64,000 bases of DNA from Neodiprion pinetum (lineage: Eukaryota; Arthropoda; Insecta; Hymenoptera; Diprionidae). The stretch is taken from assembly GCF_021155775.2 (NCBI RefSeq), contig NC_060237.1, positions 11,495,832 through 11,559,831 of the forward strand. Direction: 5' to 3'. Every line of letters begins with the position of its first letter. Positions within the stretch are counted from its first letter, which is position 1. The notes under the pieces are model-generated. The model saw only the letters and a list, made by a program, of their open reading frames with translations. It was not told the DNA's origin and searched no databases. Positions 25,201 to 37,600 of this stretch are shown piece after piece. A program made the translations under genes and the position numbers.

Positions 25201-26307
25201 AGATGATAAGGCATGTGAGTGTGTGACCTAACAATACTAACTGTCGGTATCGTCCAGCCAGTCGCGGGAACTGCAAAGAAATTCTCTGCGAATTTCCGGA
25301 TTGCTCCAATGAGCGGTGTATTTCATTCTTGCAAAAAAAAAAAAAAACGCCTTCATTACTCTGCATTTCTCAAAATAACTCGATTTTTACTTTCAAACGA
25401 ATCAGCAAAGTTTCCATGGGTTTTTAAATTTCCAAGCTGCAAAATTTCCCGAACGGCTATAATTTATTTTTATCTACCATTCAAAATATTCAAGGTAGTC
25501 CGAGGCTGACCTACAGTTATTTTTGTCCGCGGAAGAAAATAACTAACCGAGTCCATACGGAATAAATTCGTCCAAATGAATTGAATAGATTTGACTCGAG
25601 CTTCCTTCCATTGCAGAAGATTTCTGGAATCAATTAAATGCTTTGTTTGTTCGTTTAAAAATTGGGAGAGATTCGCAAGAAATTCATAAATTTGTAGAGT
25701 ATACTCAGTATTTTTACTGTCGACTAAACAAAATTTTGGATAAATTTACAAACCCGACATTTTATCAATGAACTGCGTGTAAAAATTATTTGAAGTAAAT
25801 TTTTCAATTTTTAAAGAAAATCATAGAAAAAAAAACTAGCAGAAAATATTGTAAATTGTAAGAATTTTCAACGAAAGCAGAGAAACTGCAAGAGAAATCA
25901 ATCCAACTAGTCCGAATAGTTTTGTAATCTTCGATCAATTTTCGACAAAAGGAGTTTTGCATGAAAAAGTTTCCCCAGGGAAGTTTAAGTGCTGGTATTA
26001 TTCAGTTTGCTGTGTAATTTTTACGACTACCACGCATACTCACACGTTACTGACATCATAATATATAATAATTTCACATATTACTAAAAGTGTGATAATT
26101 TATTTTAACACCTACATTTCAATATACCTATAACAGTTTCTCGAATTGTCTGTTCAAATCAATTCCTGATACAACAAATGTTCAATATTTGATTTTTCTC
26201 ATTTTGAAACAGATCAACGAGTCCCTGCACTCTTCGTTGCAGCCTGTACTCGTTACGTTCGTTTCGTAGACGGCGAGATTGTCACCTACGAAGATTTTGG
26301 TCCGTAA
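19290..26307 (+). CDS. Secreted glycoprotein with TGF-beta-type propeptide, no cystine knot
   Basis: Exons: 19290-20812, 20957-20983 (optional), 24005-24129, 24489-24725, 24984-25214, 26213-26307. All joints are GT-AG and in phase; the product is 745 aa, or 736 without the 27-nt exon. The start ATG has a good context (gtcaaaATGA) and opens a signal peptide (MNLLGILLVLLISSSSVLC). The large first exon is acidic and Ser/Thr-rich, with about a dozen N-glycosylation sequons and no recognised domain. Exons 3-6 resemble a TGF-beta family propeptide: an amphipathic helix (KTIEEIIKRVLWITGR), a strand-rich middle (INMEFHLNL, then VVAAKLRLFKLPQ, ISVFYYTR), DSKMISLTATGEHLALDAK, GLRFWRS, HGILVQVEDQDG, then RVPALFVAAC. 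The protein stops 22 residues after that cysteine (TRYVRFVDGEIVTYEDFGP at the end), where a ligand domain would normally begin. Secretion is predicted; function is unknown. Confidence 0.65.
20984..24004 (+). other. Large intron of the TGF-beta-propeptide gene
   Basis: Lies between a GTAAGC donor (20984) and a TTTACAG acceptor. It is GC-richer than the rest of the window and has long open frames at 21107-21691 and 22266-22598, but these have no domain and no matching splice phase, so they are treated as chance. A TG/CG-type microsatellite lies at 21860-21900 and a short TG run at 22552-22572. Nothing else is recognised. Confidence 0.5.
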
Positions 26308-26419
26308 TACAACGACAGCGAACCGTCAAATGAGGAGATGGTCATACAGTACTAAGGATGAAACAGCCAAATTTAAGCATTTCTTATGAATTCACGTCAA
26401 GGAAATTACGGACCAACTA

Positions 26420-26481
26420 TATATATATATATATATATAGTATATATAGTATATATATATAGTATAGTATATATATATATA
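26420..26481. repeat. Interrupted TA microsatellite
   Basis: About 60 bp of TA units broken by single G or GT insertions (tatatagtatatatag pattern), just 3' of the preceding gene. Confidence 0.85.
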
Positions 26482-26788
26482 TCACACGTATTGTGAACAT
26501 AAACGACGAAGTGAAGAGCGAATTATCAGCGCAAATCATCGGGGAAAGAATCTCTTAAAAATCTTAGCAATGTAAAAATAATATCCTTCGCTGTAGCTCA
26601 AAGAAGAAATATCGAATAATAATATATGAATACGTACGTGCTTCGTATAGATTCAGTTGGTGCAACGTACAGACTGTTATTAACAATAACTTAATTATAA
26701 AAATGTGTTTAAAAAAATTAACAGTGTCTAGATTTAGACTATAGATTATAGATTTCATATTACATACACGCGTGCGCGGCGTGCGTAC

Positions 26789-26824
26789 ATACACACACAG
26801 ACGCACACACACACACACACACAC
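26789..26824. repeat. CA microsatellite
   Basis: ACACACACAGACGC followed by about ten CA units. Simple sequence. Confidence 0.85.
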
Positions 26825-28676
26825 GATATGTATATTACTTATTTAATTTTACATTCTAATTTTAGAACAGACGTGACGGTGGTTCCGAATATTGTACATA
26901 TAGCGGTAGCAACATACATGTAGTTTCAACGTAGTGAAAATATTATTGTCGTTATTACTGAATGTATATTACCATTACGATTTTTACTATTAATAACATT
27001 GTCATGACTATTACTATGGCAGTGTTAACGTTGATATGTTTACTGTCATCGCGACTATTATCGTTATGTTTTCACCTTAAAAATTTAGATTAGGATCCCG
27101 ATTTCTTTACATAGGTACACGAATACTTAGTTAATCGCATATGAAATACAACTTTTATGTACTTTATTACTTATTTTCAATAATATTATAAACACATGTA
27201 TCGTTAATTTTAATCGTCAGAGACATAAGGCCTTAATAATTACTATACGCTTACGATTACAACGCTATTTTTATAGCCTTGTGCCCAAATTCTTAAACAA
27301 CTATTTATAATTACCGTTAAATTGAATCTGAAAAACGTAAGGAAAACGAAGAAATGACAGAAGTCACTTTTTGAAAGTATACACAGCTCAGATGAATCAT
27401 TGTATATAATGTATATTTTTATTTGTGCCTATCAATAAATATTTTACCAATATTTATGCGGATAAATTTAATTGCGACATGCAATGTATCCAATCTATGT
27501 CTCATTACGTATCAGGTTGTGTTCATTTTCGACATGCGGTAATTCCGACAATTATCAAGCAGATTTTCAGGGTTACCATTTTTATTTCTTTGTAATTAAA
27601 AAATATTGCAGTGTATTTCAGACTTTAGATATTATATATCAAGGGTAAACACGACAAGGCGGTCACGCGATTTTTGAAAAAACTTTTTGTATGATATTAA
27701 AATGAAGTGCGAGTAATTTTTCAATAACGAAGTCGGATTTTTTTCTCAAGACAACCGGTTTTGTGTAGGGATTTAATTTTAGAATTCATGTTCACAATAG
27801 GTTCCAATATTTTTTGTCGATAATTAAAAATTTCCTGAGATCAAATACGTAAAATTGCCAGAGATTCGTCAAACCAATCACGCAAAACTAAATCTTAAAG
27901 TTCAATCCATCCATCGAAAATTTAATACTGGAAAAGGTGGAATTGAAATATCTAAAAACTGATCAGCATCAATTTCAGCCGAGTACCCGTTTTGAGGAAG
28001 CTAATATGTAAATAAAATGCTTAATGAGTTTAATTGTTTTGACTTTCTCACTCCACAGCAAGATTAGTTATAACTCGAAAATATCTGCATATCGAGCCCG
28101 CTGAGGCATGGCGTGCGTACAACTAACAATAAATACGAAAATAATTACACGTTGTTGGAAACAAATTTATTTTGCCGTTTTCTGAATGTAAATAATTTTC
28201 TCGGGCTTTGCGATGAACCAGCAATTCACCGTCGTAATTTGGGGCGATTATATTAATTTTCTTATTTTTTCGCAGTTTTTATGTAAAATAAGAGTGAAAT
28301 GCCTCGATCGATAAAGTTGCGCTTTAACAGAATGGGTTGAATTAATGATTATTTTCCATAGTGAATGTTTGTTGGGCGTAAAAACACACGGAGGGCGGGG
28401 TTGCCGTCTCATAGCTATTCGATTCCAAACAAGCGTACCGCATTCTGAAAAATTTTCAAAGGTACAAACGTAAGCTAGCTCTATAGCCGGGAAAAAATGT
28501 TTCCCATTTTTAGATACAGGATATTAGGGAAAAGAATATTGAAATATGAGGCGAGGAGCACGTTTGTCGCTTCAAAAATTCAAGAGCTTCCGATAGGAAT
28601 ACGGACATTTTTGTTAGGACTTTACAGCTACACCGATATTAATGTAATGTAGATTTTACATCTCCTGTGGTAAATA

Positions 28677-29129
28677 AGGCGTTCTCCACCAACTCAGCCA
28701 CTTTTTTTTCATCCTCTCGGATCTGTTCCATAATTGACTATATAGTATTACTACTTAAGGATACTCTCTGTGAATTTTTTCAGATTTCTTTAATAAAATA
28801 AATTAATTTTAACACAAAATGTCGTGTTTTTCCATCAACTATTTAATACGATATATATTATAATTTTGTTCAAAATATAACATATATCGCATTACATAGT
28901 TCATGGAAAACATTAATTCAGATAATTTTGATCAAAATATAACATATATGGCATTAAATAGTTTAATCTTCCATGATACACGGGGTTAAAAAAATATATT
29001 TCCGTAACGAGTAAATTAAAAAATCTAAAAAATTCACAGAAAGTAACTTTAAGTAGTACTACTGTATAACCAATTATGGAACATATCCAGAGGATAAAAA
29101 AAAAATGGCTGAATTGGTGGAGAATGCCT
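28677..29129. mobile_element. MITE with about 110-bp terminal inverted repeats
   Basis: 28677 to about 28790 matches the reverse complement of about 29020-29129 at roughly 85%. The outer ends are AGGCGTTCTCCACCAACTC and AGGCATTCTCCACCAATTC. The element is 453 bp, has no transposase frame, and carries an internal near-direct repeat (caaaatataacatatat at about 28870 and 28934). A TA precedes the left end, but no matching duplication is seen on the right. Open frames in it are chance. Confidence 0.7.
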
Positions 29130-32100
29130 CATATACGGACAGCACTTATTTGTAGTCAAATATATATCAATTGCGACTCTTACTACTGTTTTTGTTACTC
29201 TTATTATTGGATTTGTAACTTTTGTCACAATTGTGTAGCTCCTAATCTTGCTATTATCTAGGTACTTGCAAAGTGAGAAAGTCAGCTCAACTAAACCCAT
29301 TGAGCATTGTATTTATACATCCGTTTTTTAACATGTCATCGAGTGAAGTTGGCGCTGTTTCCTTCTCAAATGTTCCAGTTCAATCTATTGTGCCAATCAA
29401 TGCTAAATTTTCAGCGATTAATTCGAATCTTGAGATTCATGTTGGTGTGATCTGTTCAACGAATCTCTGAATATTTTAAGTATCCGAACTCGATAAGTTT
29501 CGAATTTTTAGAAGTAAATTTTGAAACGTATTTTAAACCACAAAATCGAAAAAAAAAATTCCCCGCGAAAAACCGGTTGCTTTGAAACAAAATACATCAT
29601 CGCTACTGAAAAGTTCATCGCATTTCACTTCAAAATCATGCTAAAACTTTTTTAAAACACCTCGTGACTGACTGCTGGCAGGGAGTGGCCACCTTATCGT
29701 GGTCACTCACGTTTAGGAGCGTTGCTTTAGGACTCGATATCTCTGTCCAAAAACGAGGTACACTGAAAGTTGGAAATTTTTCGAAAGCCCAAAGTCTTCG
29801 GCGTTTAATTATTAGTTGCTTGTCAGTGAAGAAAATGGTGACGTCAGCTATCACCACCGACAGGTTAATAAGCGAGTTATTTTTTTGCGGTCTGTCTCGT
29901 CGCCAAACGCTAAAATTTTCTTAAAAACTCGGAGACCTGTTCTAAAGATTACCGAAGCTAATTTAATTAGTAATTTGAATATAACTCGTAATGGAATAAC
30001 GTTACGAGTTTCATTTGCACTCTTTAGCCGTTCCGAAGTTTCGAATTATCTGTTGGCGGGAATAGACGATACAAAACTTTTATCTTATATAGTGCTATTC
30101 TTATTAAGTACCACATTTTTAATTTCATCGCGTACTAATTAGTATCTGAGTCTGTCTGCTCATTGAAATACGTGACAAATGAATGAACCCTGAATTTTTC
30201 CAATGTAATCCTTTCTTTTGGGAAAAATCATGGGAAATCAGTCTAAACTGATCAAGATAATTGATTGAATTCCTGAAAGTATTCAATGGTTTACGATTTT
30301 TCTGGTTCTGTAAATATACGTCGACGTATAATAAAGTTTTAAATTAATTTTGCTGTTGGGAATCCAATTCTCTACATCCCAGTCAATGGTTTTTTTTTTT
30401 TTTAAATTAGCGCATAGTTCTAGAGATGTAATGAAACTCATGAAATATTTCACTTGAATTTTGACAAATGCGTCATGTTTTGGAGCAATGTATGTACAAT
30501 GATAAACATTGCAGGAAAATAAATTTTATATCAAAACAGTGCAACGGTAGTGACATATTTTGCTTTGTTGAAGTTTTGGTTGGAAAAATGTGTATTAACA
30601 AAGTTGTGGTGGGACGAATTCGCGAGTGAAAAATCCTAAACAAATTAATCATGTATCCACCTTATATTATTCAGACAATTCACAATGTGTGAGATGCTTT
30701 CACATATATTATCCAATTATGAGCAAGTTGTGAGCTCTCTAGTATACACCTAATTTTGGGGGGATGCTCGAAAATTTTTTTGGTTTCAATATAATAAGTT
30801 TTTGCTTTAAATTATTTTAACTAGCGTGCTATTCAACGATAAATATTGGTATCAGTGTCTAAAAGCACTATTTCGGGATAATTCTAAATTAATCGGCGTT
30901 AAAATGGAATAATTACACCAGTTACACTATGATACGATTGGTATATACAGGTGTAATCGTCTGACAGCTCGCTCATAATCAATTTTCAGTCACAGTTTTT
31001 CAAATGTAATAATCACTATATTTATTAACCTTTTCCAATGAAGAGGTACAAATAAAAATCTCATCGTCATACTTCCTATTCAAGAGGATTCCATGCATAT
31101 TTTCAAACTAGGTACATTGGCAACATTAGCGGAATTTCTGTCATACTTACGTTCAAAATTAGTCGTAAATGCTTTATGCCAGACCCCTTTGATGACGCGT
31201 GATTTCATACATGTAAAGCAAACGCAAAGTAGGGTGTTTCAGGCCAATTCCGAAGCGGGCGAACGTGGCTATCTCTTCGTCCTACGTAGACGTAAATAGT
31301 ACATCATGTAACAAGGGAATAAAGTCGACTTTTATTCCTGTGTTACATATGGGACTTTATTTCCAACTCAACTCTGGCCTCAATATTTATTTGAAAATTA
31401 GGGCTTTTAAATTGGGCTCATATTTCCCGCTGATTTGGATCTGCGGGAAAAACATGCCACATTCGTCCCGCTTTTGAGGTCAATAAAATTAACTTTAAGT
31501 TTGAGTCGGGAATAAATAGAATTTTACGATCCGAGCGCGGGCGTAAAATCCCGTTCTCGGCCTACTATGACGCAAAATAATTAGTTCCAGCAAGCGGTGC
31601 AGCGCTATCTCAAGATGTACGAGAACACTTTCGTCCACTTTATGGAGATTGCACTTTCTGGCGAAAAAGCTCCCAGTAAACGCGATGTCATCAGGTGGTT
31701 GTCTGTCAGATGACAGTCGTAGACGATAGTTGCCATTTTGCGAGCCAAATCGACAACTTGTAGGCAATGTAAAGTCGAAGAATGTCCATCTATATGTTGC
31801 CTTTTTCTTGCCTGTAGGGTAGTTCGGAGATGACTTTTCGACAGAACTTATAGTCGACGGTTAGACATCTTGTTGTATTTCAAAAAGGCATATTGGAGTA
31901 ATCTAAATGTTTTTCATGCGGGTAACTGGGAGTTGTCCTTAAATTGTGAGATATTAGACACGCGTGTATATTTCTCTTTATAACACAGCAAGAGGTATAA
32001 TATATATTTACTAAGATGTAATATATTTAATATCCCGCATGATACAATAATGTTGCAAAAATGTTTTAGAAGTATAGCTTTACCTTGTAATTCACAAAAT

Positions 32101-34670
32101 GGAAATTATATTGTGGGATATATATCAGCAAGATTTTGTTCGACGCTAAACGTTGATCGGTTATTATCACCGGTATACTGCAACAGTATTGTAATAATGT
32201 TATAGTCACGAAATGTTACGATACCATATTTATACTAATGACGATGTTCCTGTGATGATCCATCTGAAATATTGGGTATGTGAGCGCAATATAAAAGCAT
32301 CCTCTCAATGTTTTTGAAATATTTTGCGTCGTATGGGATCAGGCGAATAGTGTGAAACGCAGAAGGACGGAAACTGAATAGGTGTACGAACGATGGTAAA
32401 TATAATACGCGTACCTGCGCTGTAGACGTGTTTACTTGGCACGTGGAGCCACAAGGATATCTTTGTCTCATGCATAAGTCATTTACCGGATAGGTAGACA
32501 CTTGACTTTGTCGGGAAATGTATAAGTATAGAGTAACTTTGAAGGTACTCGACTTCTGGCTAATCTCAATATTCGAATACTATAAATAACCAAGGGAAGA
32601 GATATATCTATTTAGGTATGTATTCCGTGACATATAGTCGTATCAGCTCGGCCAAATACCTATAGGCATACCTAGGTCTCAATGTCATATATACGGGGTA
32701 GTTATTGCGAGGCGAAAGATTTTATTATTTGTGACTAATCGAAGTTAGTTATGTTTCAGGATACGTTTAAGAAACTGTGATCTCAGGCACCTACGATTCC
32801 GAATTCTTCGATAATTTTATGTAACACCTAATAATGAGCTAAATTCTTTTCGTATCTAAGATGAATCTACACCACGTCTTGTAGACAGTTTGTGATAAAA
32901 ATTGCAATCTGGACTGTAAATTGGAAACAAAAATTTAATTGGCGTAAACCATTGGAAAACACTCATTTCCAATAACATATTGTTTTAATGTTCTTCAACA
33001 CATTTGAGTTCAAATATTTTTTGAAACATTCGATACTGTGTACAGGGTATCTGAACATGTATTAGAATGCTATCGGATGAAAATTAAATCTAATTAAGAT
33101 CTACTAGTTCCGATCAATTATTCATAGATTCGACCATGCCAATTCTATTTCCATACAATTAGTATTTATTATAGAGCATTTCATGCCAAATCATCTAATA
33201 TTGATCTTCACTATTCTCAATTTTGTTGAAACTTTTTCAGCTGTGAATAGCATCTCTAGAATCCCTAAGTTATTTTTATCTAATTTTTTCATCTACTAGT
33301 TTTGAAGTTTTCAATGTTTAAATATTCTCGAAATTCCACTTTCTCTAAATTTCTTAAAAGTTCTAAATAATTTCATTGTGTGCTGTGATCATTTCAGGTT
33401 AGGTTAACCATCGGTTTGTCATTTCAAAATTTTGTGAATTAGTTAAAAAAAGAATATCCCAAATTTGTTTCATCATGAAACGAATCTCGTGGAATATTCC
33501 AAGTGATGAAAAAAATAATCAACGATCCGACCAATCAATTCATTTTAAACATTTAACGGTGGTATTTTAGTTCAATACTAGCTTTGTGCCAGACTTGACA
33601 GATTTATAAGTTATTGTGGCCATGTTGTTTGCACATCAGTAGAAAAGCAATATGCTAATAACAGAGGGTATTCGCATATTCAAATTCCCCGATAGGTACC
33701 TTCTGAGAATGCATCATACTACGAAAACATTGCAAGACATCATATCGGCGGGTGCCTTATCATAGACTACCCTACGCACACTAACCAGTCTTCGGATCAG
33801 TGGACGAAAAAGCGGGAAGTGTATTTACGTCTGCAGCTTTAATTCGTGCTGGGTTTCAAGTTAAATGAACAACACTAAGCAATAATAGACAATAACAGAA
33901 CTTTTAGTAATCTGCCTTCTTTTCTCTCGAAATTTCAATTATAACTGAATTTGTGCAACTGTTTTTAATCGTAACTATGGTTCCTCGCACATCGTCGACA
34001 CGTGCAGCCATCTATCGACGGATTTTCGGAAATGCTATCGACTTGTAAGCTTGTATGATAGCTATGGTATGATGTATGATGTGTGTACTTCGCTGGCGTT
34101 CGCCTCGTCCGATCGCCGCAAAACGAGGCCAAAGCCGAACCAAAAAAAGTCAAGAGGTTAAGGGGTCAACGACGGGTGGTGCTAGTTTAACCACGATTCA
34201 ATCCTCGGGCCGGCAAGGTAAACGAGCAAGATACTTGCTTGTACTTCATTTGCTGCTAAACGATTGTCGCGGTGCCTAAATTTCGGCGAAATAGGAAAAA
34301 ATTTTCGGTACGGTGAATAACCGAAGCAATAAGTGTAAATCGAAATGCACTCTGTGTGCGACATGTGAATGCATACGCGCGTTGAAATGTAATTTTCAAC
34401 TGTATCGATATTCGATGCAACTATGCAAGTGGTGAACACACGACTAATCACTTCGAACCCTTGTAACTTACCACGATTATGGTGACTGCGTTACATTTGG
34501 CAAAAGTGACAGTTCTGTGACAGCTAGCGCCGCCCGTCAGACGCAACGAGCGTCAAAAGAAAACATCCAGTATTTTGTAGCTTTCGAGGTCTTTTTGGAG
34601 TACAAAACAAAAAACAATTCTACTGCTATTGTGGCCTCACATTGGCGTTTAATAAAGATTCATCGAAAAG
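29130..34670. other. Non-coding intergenic stretch before the BTB gene
   Basis: No gene is supported. Frames at 29664-30142 (plus) and 31495-31767 (minus) are open but lack good starts and recognisable domains. A palindrome at 31306-31348 is listed separately. The last 200 bp (34490-34670) hold the likely promoter and 5' leader of the BTB gene, with no clear TATA box. Confidence 0.5.
31306..31348. repeat. 43-bp near-perfect palindrome
   Basis: ATGTAACAAGGGAATAAAG and CTTTTATTCCTGTGTTACAT are complementary arms around a GTCGAC centre, with a few mismatches. A further copy of the inner arm (gactttatttcc) follows at about 31353-31364. It may be part of an unrecognised foldback element. Confidence 0.55.
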
Positions 34671-37600
34671 ATGAATGAAACGGAAGAGGTTCAGCTGAAC
34701 CTGAAGTGGGACAACTTTTCATCTCACTTGGCGCTTTCCTTCGACTCTTGTTACGAGTCCCAACAGTTTGTGGATGTATCGTTGGTATGCAAGGATGGGG
34801 AGGTGATTAAAGGTCACAAAATGATACTCGCCAACACTAGCAAGTTTTTTCGACGTTTGTTGACTGAAAATGAACATCCACACCCAATGATCGTCTTGCA
34901 TAACATTGACGCTGACGATCTCAGGAGTTTGATGACTTTTATGTACTGCGGGGAGGTTCAAGTATTTCAAAACGATCTCAAAAAACTGTTAGAAATAGCT
35001 GATACTTTAGAAATCACGGGATTACAGCAAATTCAAGAACTGGATAGTCCTGCCGTTCGCTTCGGTGTAAAAAATTATCTTGGTTCAAATGCTGAGATCA
35101 ATCGAACTGAAGCTTCTAAAAGCAATATGGACTACGAAGGTAATCTAAATAGTTCGAGTGGCAAGCCTGCGTCAAATCTTCTTAAATATGTCTCTAGCCT
35201 TGGTCAGAAAAACAATTCAGAATCTTCTCTTCAACCGTTCGAAAGTTCAAGTAAAAAATTGCAAGAGATGGCACAGAAGTTTGAGAAATGTTCAAGGAGC
35301 GTCGGAAGCTGGTCGTTCTTACAGCAGGCGCAAAACGGTAATGGGACAAGGATACAGGAAATACCAAGTGACTGCGATAATAAGAAAGTAAAAATATCTC
35401 AGAACAGAGATTTGGATAGATTGGAATTCAAAAGTTCAAGTCAGAAACTTCAGGAAATGGCCAAACTGTTAGAAAATGTGAATCATCACAAGTCGTCGGA
35501 AGCATCCAAAGAAGCTTGGGAGGGTCAAAAGAGATCGTTGGATTTTGACAACGGTGTCACCGAACCTCCGGCTAAAAAATCTAATATGACACCTAATACT
35601 CTGAATACTTCAGAGCTAGAACCGAAGGCTGAAATAGCCGGGCGACTGTCCACAGTGCGAGAAACCCTTCCAGGTCGCTCAGCTGATGCCGAAGACCTTT
35701 TGCAAAACTGTGTCTTTATAAAAGATGAAGTTGATGTTGCCACCGATTGCAGTACAGCATCAGATGTCGATCTGGATAATTCACCAGCAGACAACTTGCT
35801 CGTAAACAACACTGATCGTTTTGGGTCAAGCATGCTGGCTGCAGAGCTGCTTAAGGCTGTTGCGAATAAAAGGAAAGGTGAGTAACGTATGTACAGTGTA
35901 CACATTTTTTCATCTTAGCTGTGACTGAAGAGCGAGCATCATATGATAGTATGCAGAGTATAGTTGGAGTAGTAGTGCTTTGTCTATAAGGATAATGCTC
36001 TTAAAATTTTTATTTTGAGGGAATAAATATATACGGGAAATATTTAGCCACTACTGCAACCATCGACAATTTACAGAATAAAAAAAATTCCCACTCAATT
36101 TGTTCATTTTAGTAGCCATTTATTAATTTTTTTTTTTGCCATCCTCGAAGCCTTTGATTATTAAAGTATCTGAATCGGTAGTGCGCGTTTTGTCAAGTTA
36201 ACGTTACAAACTTCGATCTCATCCTACTTATCTGATTCTGAGATGATTTCCAATTTTAGGATCATCATCCGAGAATAAAGGTTGAGATTTAATTGATGAT
36301 AAATTGTAGAGAAATCTTGAATAGAAATGATCGAATTAAATATGCATCATTGCATAGACTGTTAATGTTGAGAAGTAAAAACCATTTTCAAATAGAAATA
36401 ATTTTAATGTGTTTCCAATCAAAGCCAAATCCAACATAAATTGTGGAATTAGTAATGTTTCCTTTCCTGTCTGAAGCAACCATGTAAGAATCAAACTTCA
36501 CTTCTAGGAGCTAGTATAGGTTCGTCACCAAAATACACTCGTAAAGCGTAGTAGATTGTGCATCAAAGACGCAAACCAGGTCCTTCTACGCCAAACGCAA
36601 GTTTGTAATATGAGTCGTAGGCGAGAGAGCTAAGGACGAATTTTAGAAATAAGCGCATGATACTTTAGGTAACAAAAGTTTGGTTTACAAGTTTTTCTTT
36701 TATCGCGGGGTACAACAAATAGCACTTTCCAGTACTAGAATGTAAATGTGCTCTTTTTTTGTATATTGTCGCAAAACGATTACTTTAAGTACGGAACACA
36801 GGCAAGACAAGATGCATAAGTTATGTACAGTATATTTTATGTTACGCTAGTATGTTCCTTTGTTAGCGGGCGTTTTGTACGTAATGTAATTGTTTTAGCG
36901 ACAGTACAAAAAAAAACGACCAGAGTTCGTAAAAGTGAACTCTTACGTGATGGTACTTAAAACTGCTCTTTTTATAATCCGCTTAAAAAAAGAAAATTGT
37001 AAACCTAGTCTTGTTGTATAAAATGTCGCGTGCACCATGGACGCAAATTTTTTTTCGCCTCGCCTCTCGTATTTCCAATACTCGTCGTATTATATACTTT
37101 TCCTCCTTGCTGCCCAAATCTACTATTATACAATAAAATGCTAATGCACTTTATTCAAATAGCGCTTTGTGCACGTACCTGCATTAGCGCTCATTCCGCG
37201 ATAACTGTGTTCTTTAGTGTTACCAAGTACCAAAGTTCTGAGTTCTAAGTGCTAATCATCACGCTGGAAGTGTAGTATAATAATCAGCCCTAAGTACAGT
37301 AAAAGTAAGTAGGACATACGTAATCAAGCAGTAAATAAACGTATCGAAATTTCGATTGATCAAGCTTGACCGAAAACTTTAATAATAAGATCTCAAAGAG
37401 TAAATAAAACTTGTTAGGCAATCTAAAAGCACAAAATGGTAAACTCAAGGATGAATATTATGCTGGCGTATATTTATTTATTATGAGAACTGAGAATAAG
37501 TGAAAAGATGATTTCACGATCAAGCTTAATCGATAGAAACTCCAGATTCAATAAATGAAATCCATGTAATTTTGTTGTAATAAAAATTAAGAATTTCTGC

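Larger units (their letters stand above)
26308..28676. other. 3' flank of the TGF-beta-propeptide gene and intergenic DNA
   Basis: AT-rich and non-coding. The 3' untranslated region probably occupies the first part; an AATAAA at about 27434 (tatcAATAAAtatt) could serve as its polyadenylation signal. A TA microsatellite and a CA microsatellite are listed separately. Confidence 0.5.

Noticed and set aside
29664..30142. Overlapping plus-strand frames after the MITE
   Set aside because: Alternative starts only and no recognisable protein.
31495..31767. Minus-strand frame with a helical stretch (VLVHLEIALHRLLELIILRH)
   Set aside because: No ATG at its start, no matching family and no neighbouring exon. 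It could be an exon of an unseen gene, but the support is too thin.
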